A stretch of 17,572 bases of DNA from Fimenecus sp964457415 (GTDB lineage Bacteria; Bacillota; Clostridia; Oscillospirales; Acutalibacteraceae), in NCBI GenBank assembly GCA_964457415.1, contig CAYWFB010000035.1:1-17572 (forward strand), given 5' to 3'. The notes beneath the pieces are model-generated. The model was given only the letters and a program-made list of their open reading frames with translations, was not told the origin of the DNA and searched no databases. A program made the translations under genes and the position numbers. Shown here piece by piece: positions 14,418 to 17,572 of the stretch. Each line of letters opens with the position of its first letter. Within the stretch, counting starts at the first letter, position 1.

Positions 14418-15818
14418 TCATTTCAATGTTGAGCCACTAAAAAACATAGTAATTAGTATACTGATTATAGCAACGGCAAAGCTATAAACAGTATAATTAC
14501 GCCATATAATACATGCTCTTTTTTCAGTATCGTTAAAGCGTTTTGACAATATATCATTGATTAAATATATAATAGTAAATAAAACTACTAAAGGGAAAAT
14601 ACCTAAAACGGTAAAATTGTGTCCACAAAGCAATAGAATTATATTCAAGATTGAATAGCCAAGACATACAGCGAATAAAACTTTAAAGCAATTCACCATC
14701 GCATTTGCAGTTTTGCCAATTTTCCTTTTATCAACAGGAGCTTTTCCGTACTTTTTCAATGCACTTAAAATAGAAATTATAAATGTGCCTATTGCACCTA
14801 TTCCGGCTATCAAAATACCCCACACATAATTAGTGAGCATATACCAATCAGGTTTTTCGACGATAGTGCCTGTAAAAACTCCGTTTGGAGCAATTGTATA
14901 CACATTATAGAAATCAAAGCCAAAGCCCAAATCAGTAATTTTTTGCAAATCTTCAACACAGTATTCTTCGTAATTCTCACGCAAACTTATAACACCTGCT
15001 TTTTCAGCATAAGACATTTCAAAAAATTCGCCGTTTAAGGAATTGTATACATAGATATTACCGTCACATTCGACCATCAATCTGTCATCAACAAGATAAA
15101 AATATCTGCCTTTTGCTGAATTATCACCAGTTGGAACCGCAACTGCCCATTTGAAAATACCATCGAAATCGTATACATTTACGCACAGAGAGTGTGCATA
15201 GCATACATATAGCATTTCATTTTTTGCATCGGCTTTTACTGTTTCAATTTCACTGTATGTATCAATTTCATTATATGTTTTATCGTAGTATTCAACATCA
15301 TTGGAATACAAAGAATTACAAATAAAAGAATATATGATTCCGCCGAAAAACAAAACGCAAAATATTATAATTAAACTCTTGATTTTCTTTTTATTTTTAA
15401 AGCCTGTAATGTCAATTCCTGCAACATCAAGAAATTCTTCACCGAGACTTTCTCTGCGGTTAATTTCGTTCCAATAAAATTCTTCGTCAAAATCAGAATC
15501 ATCAAGCTTTTTATTTGAGATTTCTTTGCAAAGTTCAATTGATACATTCAATGTTGTTATTTCATTTTGCATTGACACAATATTTTTTGCTACTGCTTCG
15601 CAAAGAGAATTTTCACCGTTAAAGATGCTTTTGATATCGGGAATTGAAATGCCAAGCTTTCTGTAAATTATAATTTTCTTTAAAAGAGTGACCTCTTTTT
15701 CATCGAATTCACGATAACCGTTTTCTTTGCGTGCGGGGGTTAGCAATCCTTCTTTTTCATAAAAACGAATGTTGGCTCTGTTTATATTAAGTAATTTTTC
15801 AAGCTCATTTATTTTCAT
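14418..15818 (-). CDS. Membrane-embedded MerR-family regulator with extracytoplasmic domain
   Basis: A 466-residue fusion. Residues 1-70 are a MerR winged helix-turn-helix (KINELEKLLNINRANIRFYE, then EGLLTPARKENGYREFDEKE and LKKIIIYRKLGISIPDIKSI), followed by a dimerisation helix (about 75-105). Five hydrophobic segments follow, at about 148-170, 330-352, 373-397, 402-424 and 441-460. Basic stretches (KNKKKIK, KKYGKAPVDKRKIGK, SKRFNDTEKR) place the DNA-binding part inside and residues 171-329 outside. That outer domain has beta-rich repeats recalling propeller blades (VNVYDFDGIFKWAVAVP; GNIYVYNSLNGEFF). No MerR metal-binding cysteine pattern is seen. The start at 15818 follows AGGAGGG. It is flanked by two LRR-protein genes and shares its promoter/operator with the subtilase gene, so self-control plus control of the protease is the likely role. 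Confidence 0.88.
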   Translation of the reverse strand: MKINELEKLLNINRANIRFYEKEGLLTPARKENGYREFDEKEVTLLKKIIIYRKLGISIPDIKSIFNGENSLCEAVAKNIVSMQNEITTLNVSIELCKEISNKKLDDSDFDEEFYWNEINRRESLGEEFLDVAGIDITGFKNKKKIKSLIIIFCVLFFGGIIYSFICNSLYSNDVEYYDKTYNEIDTYSEIETVKADAKNEMLYVCYAHSLCVNVYDFDGIFKWAVAVPTGDNSAKGRYFYLVDDRLMVECDGNIYVYNSLNGEFFEMSYAEKAGVISLRENYEEYCVEDLQKITDLGFGFDFYNVYTIAPNGVFTGTIVEKPDWYMLTNYVWGILIAGIGAIGTFIISILSALKKYGKAPVDKRKIGKTANAMVNCFKVLFAVCLGYSILNIILLLCGHNFTVLGIFPLVVLFTIIYLINDILSKRFNDTEKRACIIWRNYTVYSFAVAIISILITMFFSGSTLK

Positions 15819-15838
15819 AATATCCCTCCTATGTGCTT

Positions 15839-15869
15839 AATATAAACTATAAAGTCACTTTACAGTCAA
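15839..15869 (-). promoter_or_regulatory. MerR-type promoter/operator of the membrane MerR gene
   Basis: Minus strand TTGACT (15869-15864), 19-bp spacer, TATATT (15844-15839), with the dyad TAAAGT-G-ACTTTA (15862-15850) in the spacer. The same 29 bases (15848-15876) precede the subtilase gene. This predicts autoregulation. Confidence 0.78.
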
Positions 15870-15918
15870 GTGTTTTATGAAAGTTTTTGTTATCATAACA
15901 CAAATTCCATAAATTTAC

Positions 15919-15957
15919 AAAAAATACGGGGCTGTCACACTTTCGTGCAACAGCCCC
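15919..15957 (-). terminator. Terminator of the downstream-flanking LRR gene
   Basis: Minus strand GGGGCTGT (15957-15950) pairs with ACAGCCCC (15935-15928), with a partly paired inner GCACGAAAGTGT, then TATTTTTT (T run 15924-15919). It lies 11 bases after the stop. Confidence 0.88.
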
Positions 15958-16298
15958 CTATATATCAATTATATATTCCATCCATATGCTTCGGCGGCGA
16001 GGGGATAACATTTTGTATGCAGTTCATTGAAATCTGCTGTTACTTCTGCATCAAAGAAATACCAATAATCGTTAATACAGATATAGGCATAAGCCGTTAC
16101 ACTTTGGTTGACGTCTTTAATGGGAATATCAGTCACAATACAGGTGAACATATAATATCCATCCGCATCTTGAATGTAATTTACAGGTGCATCAGTATAT
16201 CCGCTTACAACTTCGCCTTGTGCTACTTTTTTAGCATCTTCTTTTGAGAATGTTGTTGTATTACGAGAATAAACAAAACCAGCCCTTGAAATTATAAG
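15955..16298 (-). repeat. 344-bp direct repeat, copy 2 (3' end of LRR gene)
   Basis: Identical to 10967-11310 in the same orientation. The pair brackets the whole merR gene, both shared promoters and most of the subtilase gene. Similarity continues to about 16436 with silent changes. Confidence 0.95.
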
Positions 16299-17572
16299 TT
16301 CTGCCTCATCATTCGTATCAGCAATATATGTTTTGAAATCCTCATCAGTAATCATTGCGCGAGTTCTAACATCAAACATATTTGCGTACGAACCATCATC
16401 GTTTCTTGTAAATCTGATTTGTGATGACATTGGTGAAAGGATTGTTTTTTCTGAAACGGTTGTATTCTTTGTTACTCCTGTACGAATTTCAACAGGGTCA
16501 TAGCCTTTATCTGTGCTTGTAATAACACAGTAATAGTAAGGAGATTCAGGATAATCTGCAGGGTTGAAATCTTTGCTTGTAGCACCATCTATAGGTGTTC
16601 CTGTTGTGTTATTTGGTTCAGTATTACTGTACCATTGGTAAGTCTTATTAAACCCAATTACATCAGGTGAAAGAATTTCATCATTTCCTGCATATTCCAT
16701 AGGCACATCTTCAAGAATTGCAGTTTCTTGAGATATTTCAACAAATTCATGACCATATTCATTTGCCCATTCTTCTGCATAAGTGCCCTTTGTACCATAG
16801 ACCTTATAATTTCTTCCTTTGGTATTTTCTGAACATTCGTAGAATGTTGATGGCATTGCAATAATGCTATTTTTAACGATTGGTAGGCTATCAGCTAAAA
16901 CCAAACCGTTCATTTCTAATCTTTCAATACTGCTACCTAAGAAAACATCGTAATCAAGTGAAACAGGACCACTTAACAGCAAATATTTAAGTTTTTCACA
17001 ACCACCAAATGCACTATTACCCAACCACTCAACATTATCAGATAATATAAGCGTTGATAATGAAGAACAACCTTTAAAAGCCTCATATTCAACATCTGTA
17101 ATACTTGGGAAATGTGCAGATATTAAATTTGAACAATTCTCAAATGCTGATACACCGATAAGTGTTACAGATGGCATATTTATATCGATTAATGCATCAT
17201 TATTTGAAAAAGCATCATCAGCAATGGTTTCAATTGTGTCAAAACAATCTAGTGAAGAAAAATTACAACCATTAAAGGTATGCTCAGGAATATAATTGGT
17301 ACTTTCGTTGAATTTTACAGTTGTAAGCATAGGGCAGTTTCTGAATACAGCTGAACCCATATTATCTTCCGTATTAACTTGCGGGATGGAAGCTTCAGTC
17401 AACGAGGTACAATACGCAAAAGCAGAACCTTGAATTATCGTAGCATTATTAAGATTAACCTTATATACATCAGAACCATAGAAAGCCATTGTAGGAACTT
17501 TTTCCAAGTTTTCAAAAGGAAAACCCTCTATTGCACCTGTTGCTCTGAAAGCATTTTTTTCAATAGTTTGTA
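15969..17572 (-). CDS. LRR (BspA-like) surface protein with Ig-like domain, C-terminal part
   Basis: An open frame enters from the window edge (first full codon at 17570) and encodes at least 533 residues; the start, signal peptide and any protease domain are outside. The frame is open above the TTG at 17507, where the coding continues as FPFENLEKV, so that codon is not the start. From the N-terminal side: BspA/LRR_5 repeats of about 23 residues (for example DDAFSNNDALIDINMPSVTL), a cap (TKGTYAEEWANEYGHEF), an Ig-like module at about 16440-16690 (KTYQWYS, TPIDGATSKDFNPAD, PYYYCVIT), and the 158-residue C-terminal module identical to that of the subtilase protein from SPMSSQ on. No cell-wall anchor is visible. 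A secreted adhesin-like or substrate-binding role is inference. It lies upstream of merR in the direction of transcription, and its own promoter is not in view. Confidence 0.88.
   Translation of the reverse strand, partial: QTIEKNAFRATGAIEGFPFENLEKVPTMAFYGSDVYKVNLNNATIIQGSAFAYCTSLTEASIPQVNTEDNMGSAVFRNCPMLTTVKFNESTNYIPEHTFNGCNFSSLDCFDTIETIADDAFSNNDALIDINMPSVTLIGVSAFENCSNLISAHFPSITDVEYEAFKGCSSLSTLILSDNVEWLGNSAFGGCEKLKYLLLSGPVSLDYDVFLGSSIERLEMNGLVLADSLPIVKNSIIAMPSTFYECSENTKGRNYKVYGTKGTYAEEWANEYGHEFVEISQETAILEDVPMEYAGNDEILSPDVIGFNKTYQWYSNTEPNNTTGTPIDGATSKDFNPADYPESPYYYCVITSTDKGYDPVEIRTGVTKNTTVSEKTILSPMSSQIRFTRNDDGSYANMFDVRTRAMITDEDFKTYIADTNDEAELIISRAGFVYSRNTTTFSKEDAKKVAQGEVVSGYTDAPVNYIQDADGYYMFTCIVTDIPIKDVNQSVTAYAYICINDYWYFFDAEVTADFNELHTKCYPLAAEAYGWNI

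Noticed and set aside
10967..16298. The two direct repeats as ends of a composite transposon
   Set aside because: They are coding 3' ends with terminators, carry no terminal inverted repeats, and no transposase or target-site duplication is present.
17505..17507. TTG at 17507 as start of the flanking LRR gene
   Set aside because: The frame stays open to the window edge and encodes LRR-like sequence upstream, so the true start is outside.
1..17572. CRISPR array, phage, toxin-antitoxin or restriction genes
   Set aside because: No short regularly spaced repeats and no matching protein families were seen on either strand.

Overview
The window looks like a chromosomal segment of a low-GC, anaerobic, probably gut-dwelling member of the Firmicutes (Clostridia, Oscillospiraceae/Ruminococcaceae-like). 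The grounds are AT-rich sequence with strong AGGAGG-type ribosome sites, tRNA genes with encoded CCA, compact hairpin/U-tract terminators, an AGCS amino-acid symporter, a two-subunit aconitase X and BspA-type leucine-rich-repeat surface proteins. This placement is inference from gene content only.

Layout. 1-489 (minus) is the N-terminal part of phosphoglycerate kinase, cut by the window edge. 601-3356 (minus) is a two-gene unit: a cytoplasmic glycoside hydrolase family 2 enzyme followed by a WYL-domain regulator. At 3408-3465 two promoters lie back to back; the rightward one drives tRNA-Leu(UAG). After the tRNA and its terminator comes a rightward operon of a CapA-like metallophosphatase, a sugar-phosphate isomerase/epimerase-like TIM barrel and a Nudix hydrolase (3610-6007). 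A bidirectional terminator at 5992-6020 separates it from leftward genes: a small amidase_6-type cysteine hydrolase, a membrane-anchored SGNH esterase, an AGCS sodium:alanine/glycine symporter, tRNA-Ser(GGA), and the small and large subunits of aconitase X (9068-10790).

The most interesting part is 10.9-17.6 kb, all on the minus strand. In transcription order it holds: (i) the 3' part of a secreted LRR protein with an Ig-like domain (start outside the window); (ii) a MerR-type regulator fused to five predicted membrane segments and an extracytoplasmic domain; (iii) a 1103-residue secreted subtilisin-like protease fused to a chitobiase-C-type module, BspA-like LRRs and a C-terminal module. The two LRR proteins end in the same 155 residues, and their 3' ends share 344 bp of perfect DNA identity, which looks like recent gene conversion. 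The merR gene and the protease gene share 29 identical bases covering a -35 box (TTGACT), a perfect 13-bp dyad (TAAAGTGACTTTA) and, in both, a 19-bp spacer to the -10 box. That long spacer is the geometry expected for MerR activators. The working model is a membrane-embedded one-component regulator that senses the cell exterior and controls its own gene and a secreted protease/LRR adhesin; every element is visible in the sequence, but the regulatory link is inference.

No CRISPR array, transposase, integrase or phage gene was seen. No gene-free stretch exceeds 300 bases; the longest (10791-10980) holds a promoter and two GC-rich hairpins.
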